Virus record (IMG/VR): IMGVR_UViG_3300009285_011817
Location: 1 to 21,335 of that record
Source: a virus
DNA length: 21,335 nt
Reading direction: 5' to 3' (one strand)
Shown here in pieces: positions 1 through 7,128 of this stretch. Both the position numbers and the translations under genes were made by a program. Each line of letters starts with the position of its first letter. Within the stretch, counting starts at the first letter, position 1. Below the pieces are notes generated by a model. That model was given only the letters and a program-made list of their open reading frames with translations. It did no database searches and was not told the DNA's origin.

Positions 1-413
1 TCGGAGATCTCGCCCTGGTCCTGGGACTCGGTCGCTTCAACGGGGAGCAGCCCCACCGCCTTGTCCCAATCAGGCCAATCGGGGCGCGTTTCAGCAATGA
101 CTCGACCATCGGACAACGTGGTGCTGGCCCTGGGCCGCAGTGGGGCTCGAATGTAAACGTCGCAGTACTGCGAGAGGTTAGAGCTGGGCTTAGTGGGCGC
201 TGGCGCAGCAGTCTCTCTGGCCACCGCCAGTTCCTGCGCCTCACACCGCCAGCAAACCAACAGCGCCAGTAGGACAGTCGCGATCACCATCGCCCAAATC
301 GCCATGGCGGTCTCGCGCTGTACCCTGCAGCGCTTGGCAAGCTCGGTTTCCACGCCCTGCAGGTCATGGTGCTCCACCGCGTGGCGCTTTTTATCGGTCG
401 TCGCAGCCGTCAT
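1..413 (-). CDS. Membrane-anchored phage protein, partial (C-terminus beyond left edge)
   Basis: An open frame begins with ATG at 413 and runs off the window after about 137 residues with no stop. The start overlaps the stop of the upstream 403-residue gene in an ATGA arrangement, so translation is probably coupled. Residues 1-37 are charged (MTAATTDKKRHAVEHHDLQ...). Residues about 37-56 form one hydrophobic segment (AMAIWAMVIATVLLALLVCW). A proline/alanine-rich linker and a region with YCDVYIRAPLRP and PDWPDWDKAV follow. This looks like a single-pass inner-membrane protein with a cytoplasmic N-terminus and an exported C-terminal part. Function is unknown. A spanin or host-envelope protein is possible but unsupported. 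The gene belongs to the GC-rich left end of the late operon. Confidence 0.65.
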   Translation of the reverse strand, partial: MTAATTDKKRHAVEHHDLQGVETELAKRCRVQRETAMAIWAMVIATVLLALLVCWRCEAQELAVARETAAPAPTKPSSNLSQYCDVYIRAPLRPRASTTLSDGRVIAETRPDWPDWDKAVGLLPVEATESQDQGEIS

Positions 414-1621
414 CGCGTCCACACCTCCAGACCCCCGACGTACCCATCAAACTGGTCCGCCCCTGCGGCCGTGGTACCACGCCCAGTCGTGGCATGCAGC
501 ACTGCGGAAGCCATCACCCCAGCGCTGTATGCCGGAGCCCCGCCATCCACGGAGATCGAGATTTTGTGCCCGTCCTGCCAGGTCACCTCCATTGCGATGG
601 TGGTCTCCCTCGCGTGGGCGGACACGGCGGAGGATATCGTCTGGCCTCCTGCCCGCCATCGCCACGTCGAAGCGGCTTGGTTATAGTCGAGCCAGAGATC
701 ATCTGCTGTACCCGATACCGCGTCGGCTCCGAGGTTATGCAGCACGGTGCGGCTGATTCCGGGCTCGGAGGCGGCCCAGAAGGGTTTTACACTGATGCGG
801 AGGCGGCCCCGGCTCGGAGGGAGTTGGGTGGTGGAAAGGGCATAGGTGGCTAGCTCGGCTGAGCAGGTGGTTGGATTCGCGGCGCCGTTGCAGTAGGGAG
901 ACGGATAGAGGGTCGAATCCTCAGATTGAAAAGCGTCAGCGCAGTAGTAGCCAGACGCAACCATTCCTCCTAGCGCGAACTGTGTTCCAAACTGAGGAAG
1001 GAATATCGCGCTCCCCGTCGAGCTATCGGTATCGCTGACTCTCGCCCAGGAGGCGTTGCCGGCGCCTGGGGCCCACGTCCACAGTACCGGTCCCGTGTTA
1101 TGATACCCTAGCAGGATGTTGCCAGCTACACCGTTCGTTTTGGTGACATACCCGGACACGGTACGCACAGCTGCAAGGGTGCCTGCGTTTTGGTAGGTGA
1201 CCTGATTCGCTGTCGCGTTTTCCGTGTAGCAAATGCTTAGCGTGCCATGATAGCCGCCCGCCGTAACCACGGGCCCCGTAATGGGAGACCAGGAGGTCGG
1301 AGTCCCGGCAACTACCCCCGCCATAGTGCCGTTGATTACCCGCGTCGTGGCGGCATCGGCCGCCCGTAACCACCCCGTGACCGGGTCGTAGCACTGCACA
1401 TCCACCCCCACATCGGCCAGCGAGACACCCGTGGGGCAGGTGCGGGCCGTGGAGGCGGTGAAGGTGGCGGCGGAGCCGGTGGGGTCGGAGAAGATCAGAC
1501 GCGGTGCCGTGCTAGCCATGTTGATATTCGGCCCAGCAGGCAAACTGCCATAGCCGAAACCGAGCAGTGCGGCCAGCAGGAGAGGCGCAATAAGGGCAAG
1601 GCGTTTCAGGATGCGTTTCAT
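410..1621 (-). CDS. Secreted or anchored protein with C-terminal lectin (LamG/ConA-like) domain
   Basis: This 403-residue protein starts at ATG 1621, one base after the previous stop, with GAGG 7 bases upstream. The N-terminus is a signal sequence: KRILKR, then the hydrophobic LALIAPLLLAALLGFGYG, then a small-residue region. The middle is rich in Thr, Ser, Ala and Gly with scattered cysteine pairs. Residues about 275-403 alternate beta-strands in the manner of a concanavalin A-like/LamG jelly roll. Examples are LRISVKPFWAAS, LWLDYNQAASTWRWRAGG, TTIAMEVTWQDGHKISISVDG and the closing FDGYVGGLEVW, typical of the last strand of this fold. In phages such domains bind glycans in tail fibres or spikes. 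A Sec-type signal on such a protein is odd and suggests export into the host envelope rather than, or before, virion assembly. The fold assignment is by eye. Confidence 0.75.
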   Translation of the reverse strand: MKRILKRLALIAPLLLAALLGFGYGSLPAGPNINMASTAPRLIFSDPTGSAATFTASTARTCPTGVSLADVGVDVQCYDPVTGWLRAADAATTRVINGTMAGVVAGTPTSWSPITGPVVTAGGYHGTLSICYTENATANQVTYQNAGTLAAVRTVSGYVTKTNGVAGNILLGYHNTGPVLWTWAPGAGNASWARVSDTDSSTGSAIFLPQFGTQFALGGMVASGYYCADAFQSEDSTLYPSPYCNGAANPTTCSAELATYALSTTQLPPSRGRLRISVKPFWAASEPGISRTVLHNLGADAVSGTADDLWLDYNQAASTWRWRAGGQTISSAVSAHARETTIAMEVTWQDGHKISISVDGGAPAYSAGVMASAVLHATTGRGTTAAGADQFDGYVGGLEVWTR

Positions 1622-1622
1622 A

Positions 1623-2279
1623 CTACTGCCTCACGCATGGAATGGCGCAAAACAGCGACGTGGTTCCGACCGCAGTATCCCCGCTCACCACGGCATCGGC
1701 AAGGGTAAGGTAGGCCGCAAACTGGTCGCTCATTACAACATTGGTGCCCCATGTTGCATCGGGAGCTGCACCAGTGAGCACAGAAACAGCCGCGCCGTAG
1801 TTACTCACGAGGAAGAGATCGTCGGCAGACGCGGCGAGGGCAAGATCCTGCTCATTTTCGTCCATAGTAACACAACAGGTTATGCAGGACCAGTCGCAGA
1901 TGGGGACAGCAGGGGCGGCAGCGACGGTTACGGAACCCGCGGAAGTGAGGGAGCCGGAAATTGGCAGTGCTGGAAACGCAGCCCCCAACTCCTCTAACGA
2001 GACAGGGAAGCTGCCCGCCACAGTAGGGGCCGGGTCAACTATCTCTACCTGAACGCCATTAGCTGCCCCTATAGGAGAGGTGATACCAACGTCACCTAAA
2101 CTCAGTGCGCCTATTACTCCCTCTAGATAAACTCGAACCAGGTTGCCGGCCGTAAATTTGGCGGACTCTTTAGCCCGGAGCTCTGGATCGAACTGGGCCT
2201 GTACTAAACGAATACTTGGCTGCAGAAAAAAATAAGCCATTATTGTACAGCATAGAGCCAGAAGCCAACGTATCTTCAT
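1623..2279 (-). CDS. Signal-peptide-bearing phage protein of unknown function
   Basis: I chose ATG 2279 (218 residues) because GGAGG lies 7 bases upstream and the codon overlaps the previous stop as TGATG. A GTG one codon earlier is the alternative. The N-terminus, MKIRWLLALCCTIMAYFFL followed by QPSIRLVQAQ, is a classic signal peptide or anchor with a plausible cleavage after AQA or VQA. The mature part is Ala/Val/Thr/Gly-rich with a cysteine cluster (VPICDWSCITCCV) near residue 120 and a cysteine pair near the C-terminus (FCAIPC), so disulphides in an oxidising compartment are plausible. It is the second of three consecutive genes with export or membrane signals downstream of the connector genes. 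No family was recognised. Confidence 0.65.
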   Translation of the reverse strand: MKIRWLLALCCTIMAYFFLQPSIRLVQAQFDPELRAKESAKFTAGNLVRVYLEGVIGALSLGDVGITSPIGAANGVQVEIVDPAPTVAGSFPVSLEELGAAFPALPISGSLTSAGSVTVAAAPAVPICDWSCITCCVTMDENEQDLALAASADDLFLVSNYGAAVSVLTGAAPDATWGTNVVMSDQFAAYLTLADAVVSGDTAVGTTSLFCAIPCVRQ

Positions 2280-2563
2280 CACCAGGCCTCCACATAAACT
2301 GTCGCCCCGCCAGCGGCGACAGACATATACTGGATCCGCTCAATAGGGAAACTAAGGTTACTCAGTTGACGTGAGCTTTTCCCGCTAGCCAGCAAAATAC
2401 CCGTGTCGGTGTTGTCGGCTATCCGAATGTAAACGTCGTCAACGGCAGGCGTCTCATTTATTAAAATTAAATTTGTGGCCCGAAACCCCCATCGGACTTC
2501 CTGCCAGTCTGTAGTAGTGGTCAGCGTGTTATGGTAGGGCCGAGTGACCATACGAAAGGGCAT
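2279..2563 (-). CDS. Small beta-rich virion protein (hypothetical)
   Basis: The product has 94 residues. ATG 2563 is preceded by AAGGA with a 6-base spacer and lies 10 bases after the stop of the connector gene. It is short, without cysteines or charged clusters, and appears to be all beta, for example NLILINETPAVDDVYIRIAD and AAGGATVYVEAW. This size and composition, and the place just after the connector, fit a small decoration, head-fibre or tail-completion protein. Nothing specific identifies it. The stop overlaps the start of the next gene. Confidence 0.6.
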   Translation of the reverse strand: MPFRMVTRPYHNTLTTTTDWQEVRWGFRATNLILINETPAVDDVYIRIADNTDTGILLASGKSSRQLSNLSFPIERIQYMSVAAGGATVYVEAW

Positions 2564-2572
2564 GTTAGTTCC

Positions 2573-3493
2573 TTATACTATGCCTGCATTAGCCGGCGCT
2601 GTAAAAGAGTCCAGGATCGAGTCCATGAGGGGATCACCTGTAACATCCCCGGTATAAGCGTTTTCCGAGGGGCCATAGAGCTCATAAAAATAACTGTCCG
2701 TGGACTCTTTCTTGAGGCGACCAACAGGAATTGGAGAAGAGAGCCCAAGTTGAGCTAAAAGTATGTTGTACGACCAAACGGCTAGTACTCTCTCAATCTC
2801 AGAAGGCACTTGACCCCAGGTACTAACAGTTGATCCTAATGGTACAGTGATAGGGTCTGAGACGACATCCACAGTAAATTTATTTGTAGTGTAATTAACT
2901 GACTCGATAATAGCCCGCAAAGGCGTTGAACCCGTAGGTCCCGCTAAATCAATTACATCCCGTGCGAAAAAAGTACTGGCGTCAGCCACAGTAATAGTGG
3001 TGTCATTTGTTTTTACGTCAACCGTGGTTGTGGTAGTTACCAGACCTCGGCTATTTTCCACCCAGCCAAATACCCCGCTGACCTTAAGGTTCAAAAAACC
3101 CTGGCCGAAAAAACGATCTGACAAATAGACAGACCGCCCCCCGACTTCCCAGAAAGCATTTGGAAGGGTAGACCAACCTGAATTCTGACCTAGGATAGGA
3201 TCATAAGGATAGTAAGGAGCCATCTCCCGGCTAAACTCCTCCTCTACTAAAGTTATATTCAGTATGGGGAGCTGCTGGGGGTGGTAAACGTCATAGCCAC
3301 ACCGTCCTCGCCGAACGAACGTCACCGTCAAGGGCCAGAATGATTGGTCCGTGATCTTGTCTATCCTTTTAGATAGCCAAGCAATCGTTTGTCGGAGCAT
3401 GGCATCAGTCACCCCAGCTGGATACGTCCTAATCAGACGCAACAAGGCCGGAGTGGAATACCACCGCTCATCAGCAAGAGAACGGTGTGACAT
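2573..3493 (-). CDS. Head-tail connector / adaptor protein (gp6-like)
   Basis: This 306-residue protein starts at ATG 3493, 3 bases after the previous stop. The N-terminal 60 residues are helical with the pattern of phage head-tail adaptors: a short helix (ALLRLIRTYP), then MLRQTIAWLSKRIDKITDQSF. That is the helix with the I-x3-ID-x-xT-x-x-F signature seen in HK97 gp6-like connectors. Residues about 155-215 look like an inserted beta domain (VDVKTNDTTITVADASTFF, then DVIDLAG and IESVNYTTNKFTVD). The C-terminal part returns to helices (ERVLAVWSYNILLAQL). Its place two genes after the capsid protein agrees with a role on the portal ring, joining head to neck. Confidence 0.65.
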   Translation of the reverse strand: MSHRSLADERWYSTPALLRLIRTYPAGVTDAMLRQTIAWLSKRIDKITDQSFWPLTVTFVRRGRCGYDVYHPQQLPILNITLVEEEFSREMAPYYPYDPILGQNSGWSTLPNAFWEVGGRSVYLSDRFFGQGFLNLKVSGVFGWVENSRGLVTTTTTVDVKTNDTTITVADASTFFARDVIDLAGPTGSTPLRAIIESVNYTTNKFTVDVVSDPITVPLGSTVSTWGQVPSEIERVLAVWSYNILLAQLGLSSPIPVGRLKKESTDSYFYELYGPSENAYTGDVTGDPLMDSILDSFTAPANAGIV

Positions 3494-3496
3494 CTC

Positions 3497-3916
3497 TTAC
3501 CCCAAAGCCGCCAAGTTGGTAGGATCTTCAGCCAACTTGAGGGCCTCTGCCGGGCTCTTTGCGTTAAGGGCCGGGGAGCTAGCGCGACTAGCAATCAGCC
3601 GAGCGCGAAACTCAGCGTTTTTCTCATACATCTTCAGCCGAGTCTCACCCTGAGCCTTAAGGGTCTGAACACTGGGTCCCCTAGGGGGAGTGAGCTCCTT
3701 GACGGTCTTACGATCTATGGGCTGAACTTTACGGACAGCTGAAGCCATAGGCGTTTTTTCCTCGAAAACCTCAAAGCGGTTGGGCTGCGATAGAAAATAA
3801 GGGGCGTCCGCAGGATCTACTTGAGTACGTACTCCTTTTCGGAAAGTATACAGCGTCCTAGTGACTGGACCCTTAGTACGAAAGCTGATGGCATTCTTCA
3901 AGCTAACGTAAAACAT
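3497..3916 (-). CDS. Hypothetical head-region protein, 139 aa
   Basis: ATG 3916 has AGGAG six bases upstream and lies 29 bases after the capsid gene stop. The N-terminal 50 residues are beta-like and compact (RTLYTFRKGVRTQVDPADA, then PYFLSQPNRFEVFEE). This resembles the small domains found next to capsid genes that read as a strand, a KG turn, then a short helix before a hydrophobic strand. The C-terminal part (about 55-139) is basic and helical (TLKAQGETRLKMYEKNAEF, then RARLIASRAS) and ends in LNAKSPAEALKLAEDPTNLAALG. No enzymatic motif is visible. Position suggests a head-completion or capsid-associated protein. Confidence 0.55.
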   Translation of the reverse strand: MFYVSLKNAISFRTKGPVTRTLYTFRKGVRTQVDPADAPYFLSQPNRFEVFEEKTPMASAVRKVQPIDRKTVKELTPPRGPSVQTLKAQGETRLKMYEKNAEFRARLIASRASSPALNAKSPAEALKLAEDPTNLAALG

Positions 3917-3945
3917 AAAAAACTCCTCACCCCCTTAGCTTTGGT

Positions 3946-5406
3946 TTACGGGCTCAGCGTGGAAACCCGGACGTCCTCAGCGCGAACCATTGCATCCAGG
4001 TTCTCAATCTGCACGTCCACCTGGCTATAGATGAATAGCTCAGTGGTGTCATACTGAGGCTCGAAGCGTTGAAACACCCGAACCCCATCTGCACCTTGTC
4101 CACCATTAGGTCCGGTGTAAATTCCAAGGACCATATTCTTAGCCGGGGTCAGGAGAATATAGCTGCCCTCATTGACGGAACCAGCACCAGCGAGGGCACC
4201 GCTGTAGGTAGCAGCAGTAAAGCCCAAAGTTGCCCAACAGGGATTAGCGGGGTTAATGATCTGTACCGAAGAAGCGCCGCCAGTAGTGGGGCTTATAATC
4301 TGTATGTGATTGAAGGCATCTACCCGTGCGCAGTGGGTATAAGCAGCGCCACTACCAGGTATAAGCGCCTCATACGTAGTAAACAGATCTGCATTGATCA
4401 CTTCAGCCAGTACAGAAGGCTCGTGAACACCAGCAGAGAAAGTGCCACTCACAACACCAGCGGCGTCAACGTTCAGGCTATAGCCATCATTGCTTCCAGC
4501 CGTGATCTTGTAGGGCCCTATACTGGTACCCGCCACAGACCCGGCAGTCGCCACGGACACAGAAAGAGTCAGATTGGTGGGGATATAAGGCACGCCGTAG
4601 CGTACAGAGGTTCCACCGGGCTTCTTGAAGATGGGAATACCGAAGGGGGCGCCCATCCAGCCACCCTCAACAGCCTTATCACCACCACCGGTCTGGCGCT
4701 CGGCCAGAGTAGCCTGCCAATCGAGAGCCACAAAGGGGCTCATCCAAAACAATAGGTCATCCCGGTTAATATAATGTGCAGGGAGACTCCTGATCATGGC
4801 GAGGAAAACGTCTTGAGTCGCTGAAGAACCCTCGGCGTCCACGATCCTGGAAGACTGACTTAGCACACCAATACCGTTGAGCACCCTCAACAAGGTACCC
4901 TCATCGGTATTAACTGCAGCATAAGTAGCAGCGTCACCGTTCCAGACAAGATTCTCGACGTCATCAACATTCTTTCGGAATGCGCCTTCGGCCACAACCT
5001 TCTGGAAGCGGGGACCCTGCTCGATGGCGGCCTGCGTGGCCTCTGTCGAGATGGGACAGTAGGTGATGAGCTTCTGCCCGGTGACATCCAGACGAATGGC
5101 ACTAAACAGCGGGGCTCGGCGGTAGGTAACACCAGCTGCTACCACGTCAACTTGCTCGGTCACGCCACGGGTCATCGGGGGGCCGATAAACATTTTGGGG
5201 ATGTCCAGTTGGAGTCGAGTCATACGCTCCGTTCGGATAGATCCCAGAGTGGCGGTGTTGTCCTGGATGATCTTCATGTACTCTTTGAGCTGCTCCGGCT
5301 GAAGGGAGGAGCCCGTGACAGTGAAGCTGGTGCTGGCAATGCCAGGCTCAGCCTTGCGAACTTCCTGAAGGATTTGTTCCTTCAGAGCTGCGAGATCCCT
5401 GTCCAT
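3946..5406 (-). CDS. Major capsid protein, HK97 fold, with inserted domain
   Basis: This 486-residue protein starts at ATG 5406, 18 bases after the protease-scaffold stop. The N-terminal 60 residues are helical and charged. Then comes a core typical of HK97-type capsid proteins: an extended loop and P-domain spine with RAPLFSAIRLDVTGQKLITY, FRKNVDDVENLVWNGDA and VLNGIGVL, then INRDDLLFWMSPFVALDWQA and a C-terminal strand pair NMVLGIYTGP ... VRVFQRFEPQYDTTELFIYS. Between residues about 280 and 410 there is an extra beta-rich block (KITAGSNDGYSLNVDAAGVV, EVINADLF, then IQIISPTTGGASSVQI and ATLGFTAATY). It has the pattern of a small insertion domain that would face the capsid exterior. The position directly downstream of protease and scaffold is the standard one. 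Confidence 0.82.
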   Translation of the reverse strand: MDRDLAALKEQILQEVRKAEPGIASTSFTVTGSSLQPEQLKEYMKIIQDNTATLGSIRTERMTRLQLDIPKMFIGPPMTRGVTEQVDVVAAGVTYRRAPLFSAIRLDVTGQKLITYCPISTEATQAAIEQGPRFQKVVAEGAFRKNVDDVENLVWNGDAATYAAVNTDEGTLLRVLNGIGVLSQSSRIVDAEGSSATQDVFLAMIRSLPAHYINRDDLLFWMSPFVALDWQATLAERQTGGGDKAVEGGWMGAPFGIPIFKKPGGTSVRYGVPYIPTNLTLSVSVATAGSVAGTSIGPYKITAGSNDGYSLNVDAAGVVSGTFSAGVHEPSVLAEVINADLFTTYEALIPGSGAAYTHCARVDAFNHIQIISPTTGGASSVQIINPANPCWATLGFTAATYSGALAGAGSVNEGSYILLTPAKNMVLGIYTGPNGGQGADGVRVFQRFEPQYDTTELFIYSQVDVQIENLDAMVRAEDVRVSTLSP

Positions 5407-5424
5407 CCTCTTTTACCTTTCTTT

Positions 5425-6168
5425 CTAGCCCCGCTGGGGACGAAAACCCGTGGGGTTGATAAACATATAACCATCGTGACACCAGGGATTACTCGCATCC
5501 TCGGAGTCCACGGTATCCGACTTACGTGTGGGCGAAGCTACGCCAGGGTCACCGCGCTGCACACTTTGAAACCGATCTACCTTACTGGACAGATCTTGAA
5601 CCTGTGCAGCTAGGGGAGCGAGGCTTTCCAGACGGGAAGTCAAAGGAGCCAAAAGCTCCTTCATGCTCTTCAACACATCCGGCTGACCATCCTCTGGCCT
5701 GACAAGATTTTTCGCTAAGGCCTGCTGAACCGGCGCCCCAAGCTTCCCAAAGGACTGCACCAGTTCCTCGGCGGTGCTGAGCATGCCCTTGCGGATAATG
5801 GGGTCTAGACCGGCCACGTTTTTGGTGAGCGCCAGGGCAATGATCTTAAAAGCGCGTTTCAGAGCCTTCATGGGATCATTTGCCTTACCTGGAGGTGCAG
5901 GATACTCATCCTCTTCCTCATTCAGCACAGGAGGCTCAGCCTGAACGCTGGGCTCGGGTTTATTTGCCTTATCTTCTGGCTTAACCTCAGGAGGCATACA
6001 CCCGCCTTTGTCTTCAGGCTTGATCTCAGGCGGCTTTACAGCGCCCTTGTCCTCCGGCTTAACCTCAGGGGGTTTATCGGCAGGGAGAAACTGAGCCTTG
6101 AGGGCATCGAGCTCGGCCTGCTTTGCCTTGATCTGCTCCTCAAGAGCCTTCTTCTGATCTTCGTTCAT
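5425..6168 (-). CDS. Nested scaffolding protein from internal start
   Basis: Inside the protease gene, in the same frame, an ATG at 6168 is preceded by AAGGAG (6180-6175) with an ideal 6-base spacer. The product would be 247 residues. It begins MNEDQKKALEEQIKAKQAEL, a coiled coil, continues through the PPEVKPEDK repeats and ends in the helical C-terminus. This is the lambda C/Nu3 layout, in which free scaffold is made in excess over protease-scaffold from an internal ribosome site. The site is seen in the sequence; its use is inference. Confidence 0.55.
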   Translation of the reverse strand: MNEDQKKALEEQIKAKQAELDALKAQFLPADKPPEVKPEDKGAVKPPEIKPEDKGGCMPPEVKPEDKANKPEPSVQAEPPVLNEEEDEYPAPPGKANDPMKALKRAFKIIALALTKNVAGLDPIIRKGMLSTAEELVQSFGKLGAPVQQALAKNLVRPEDGQPDVLKSMKELLAPLTSRLESLAPLAAQVQDLSSKVDRFQSVQRGDPGVASPTRKSDTVDSEDASNPWCHDGYMFINPTGFRPQRG

Positions 6169-7128
6169 ATCTAGCTCCTTGGTAAGAAACCATACCCCTT
6201 TGGGTAAATATCCTATGGGTTTTCCACCGGCCTTGAGCAAGCTGCCCCGGATAAAAAGCTTACCGAGCTTTTCGATAGTGGGGGCCGTTGAGGCCAAGCG
6301 GACCTTAACGTAAATTTTATCATCACCTATGAGAGCCTGCTCTTCCACCACCCCCACTGGCTCATCCATAGAATTTTGACAGACGGTCGGACTTCGCCTC
6401 ATTCCGTCAATAACGTCCTCAGTAAACGCACCAACAGTGGCCGTACCAAGAACATACCGAGGATCTTGCGAGCGGACTAAGTCTACAGGAATGAGAACTG
6501 AGGACTCATTAGGTTGATAACTAGCCTTAAAGAGTTTAGACACGTACCAACTGGTGAGCTCTGCTCCAGGATTAGCGGGCAAAGGGACTAAAGAACCTTC
6601 CCCAAGGTCTAGGCGGGCTAGAAGATTAGCCAGGCGGTTTTTGACGTAAACTTTGCCACTCACCCAACCATTACCAGAAATAGAAAACCGGCTAACAATG
6701 CCCTCTTTTACCCATTGCCAGATTGTATTAACTGACGGGTAGCGCACGTCATCGACCTCACCCTTGTCATTGCGACGAGCATCGTCAGGTACTTGAGCCA
6801 CCTTATCTAGAACTGCTTTGATCCAGATACCTTTGTCACGGACTACGGCTTTCAAAATCGTGCCTATCCGATATTTTGGTTGGTGATTCCAAAGCAACCG
6901 CTGAGAAGAACTTAAACTCTTGGCCCCAGATTGAAGGCCCTGAGGTGTGATGATGTCATCTTGCAGATCCAGCCCAGAGGTAGCTACGTAGCCCTCGATG
7001 GTCCAGCTCCCCTCTGTCTCATCTGCCTTAGTGATCTGGGCGCTGTAAGGTAGCGCTATAGGAAAAAGTTCATCTGTTTGTAGGTGCGCATAAGCACCTA
7101 CATCGGGGGCTGAAAAAAGTTCAGGCAT
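5425..7128 (-). CDS. Prohead maturation protease fused to scaffolding domain
   Basis: I start it at ATG 7128 (567 residues), not the upstream in-frame codon, because AGGAGGG lies just upstream and the start overlaps the stop of the polyprotein gene (ATGCCTGA). The first half resembles phage head proteases of the S78/U35 type. It has the strand GYVATSGLDLQDDIITPQGL, the catalytic-type histidine in LLWNHQP (about residue 82), and the serine motif EGIVSRFSISG (about 146-151). LGEGSLVPLPANPGA follows. Residues about 215-315 look like a second, weaker copy without the histidine. An acidic coiled helix then leads to a linker with three PPE(V/I)KPEDK units and a helical scaffold tail. The likely role is to guide shell assembly, then cut scaffold and capsid termini. 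Confidence 0.78.
   Translation of the reverse strand: MPELFSAPDVGAYAHLQTDELFPIALPYSAQITKADETEGSWTIEGYVATSGLDLQDDIITPQGLQSGAKSLSSSQRLLWNHQPKYRIGTILKAVVRDKGIWIKAVLDKVAQVPDDARRNDKGEVDDVRYPSVNTIWQWVKEGIVSRFSISGNGWVSGKVYVKNRLANLLARLDLGEGSLVPLPANPGAELTSWYVSKLFKASYQPNESSVLIPVDLVRSQDPRYVLGTATVGAFTEDVIDGMRRSPTVCQNSMDEPVGVVEEQALIGDDKIYVKVRLASTAPTIEKLGKLFIRGSLLKAGGKPIGYLPKGVWFLTKELDMNEDQKKALEEQIKAKQAELDALKAQFLPADKPPEVKPEDKGAVKPPEIKPEDKGGCMPPEVKPEDKANKPEPSVQAEPPVLNEEEDEYPAPPGKANDPMKALKRAFKIIALALTKNVAGLDPIIRKGMLSTAEELVQSFGKLGAPVQQALAKNLVRPEDGQPDVLKSMKELLAPLTSRLESLAPLAAQVQDLSSKVDRFQSVQRGDPGVASPTRKSDTVDSEDASNPWCHDGYMFINPTGFRPQRG

Noticed and set aside
410-853. Several long plus-strand frames opposite the lectin gene (for example 193-756 and 494-853)
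   Set aside because: They are antisense shadows of the GC-rich minus-strand genes, without ribosome sites.
4069-4755. 228-residue plus-strand frame opposite the capsid gene
   Set aside because: It lies antisense to a well-supported capsid protein and has no ribosome site or recognisable domain.
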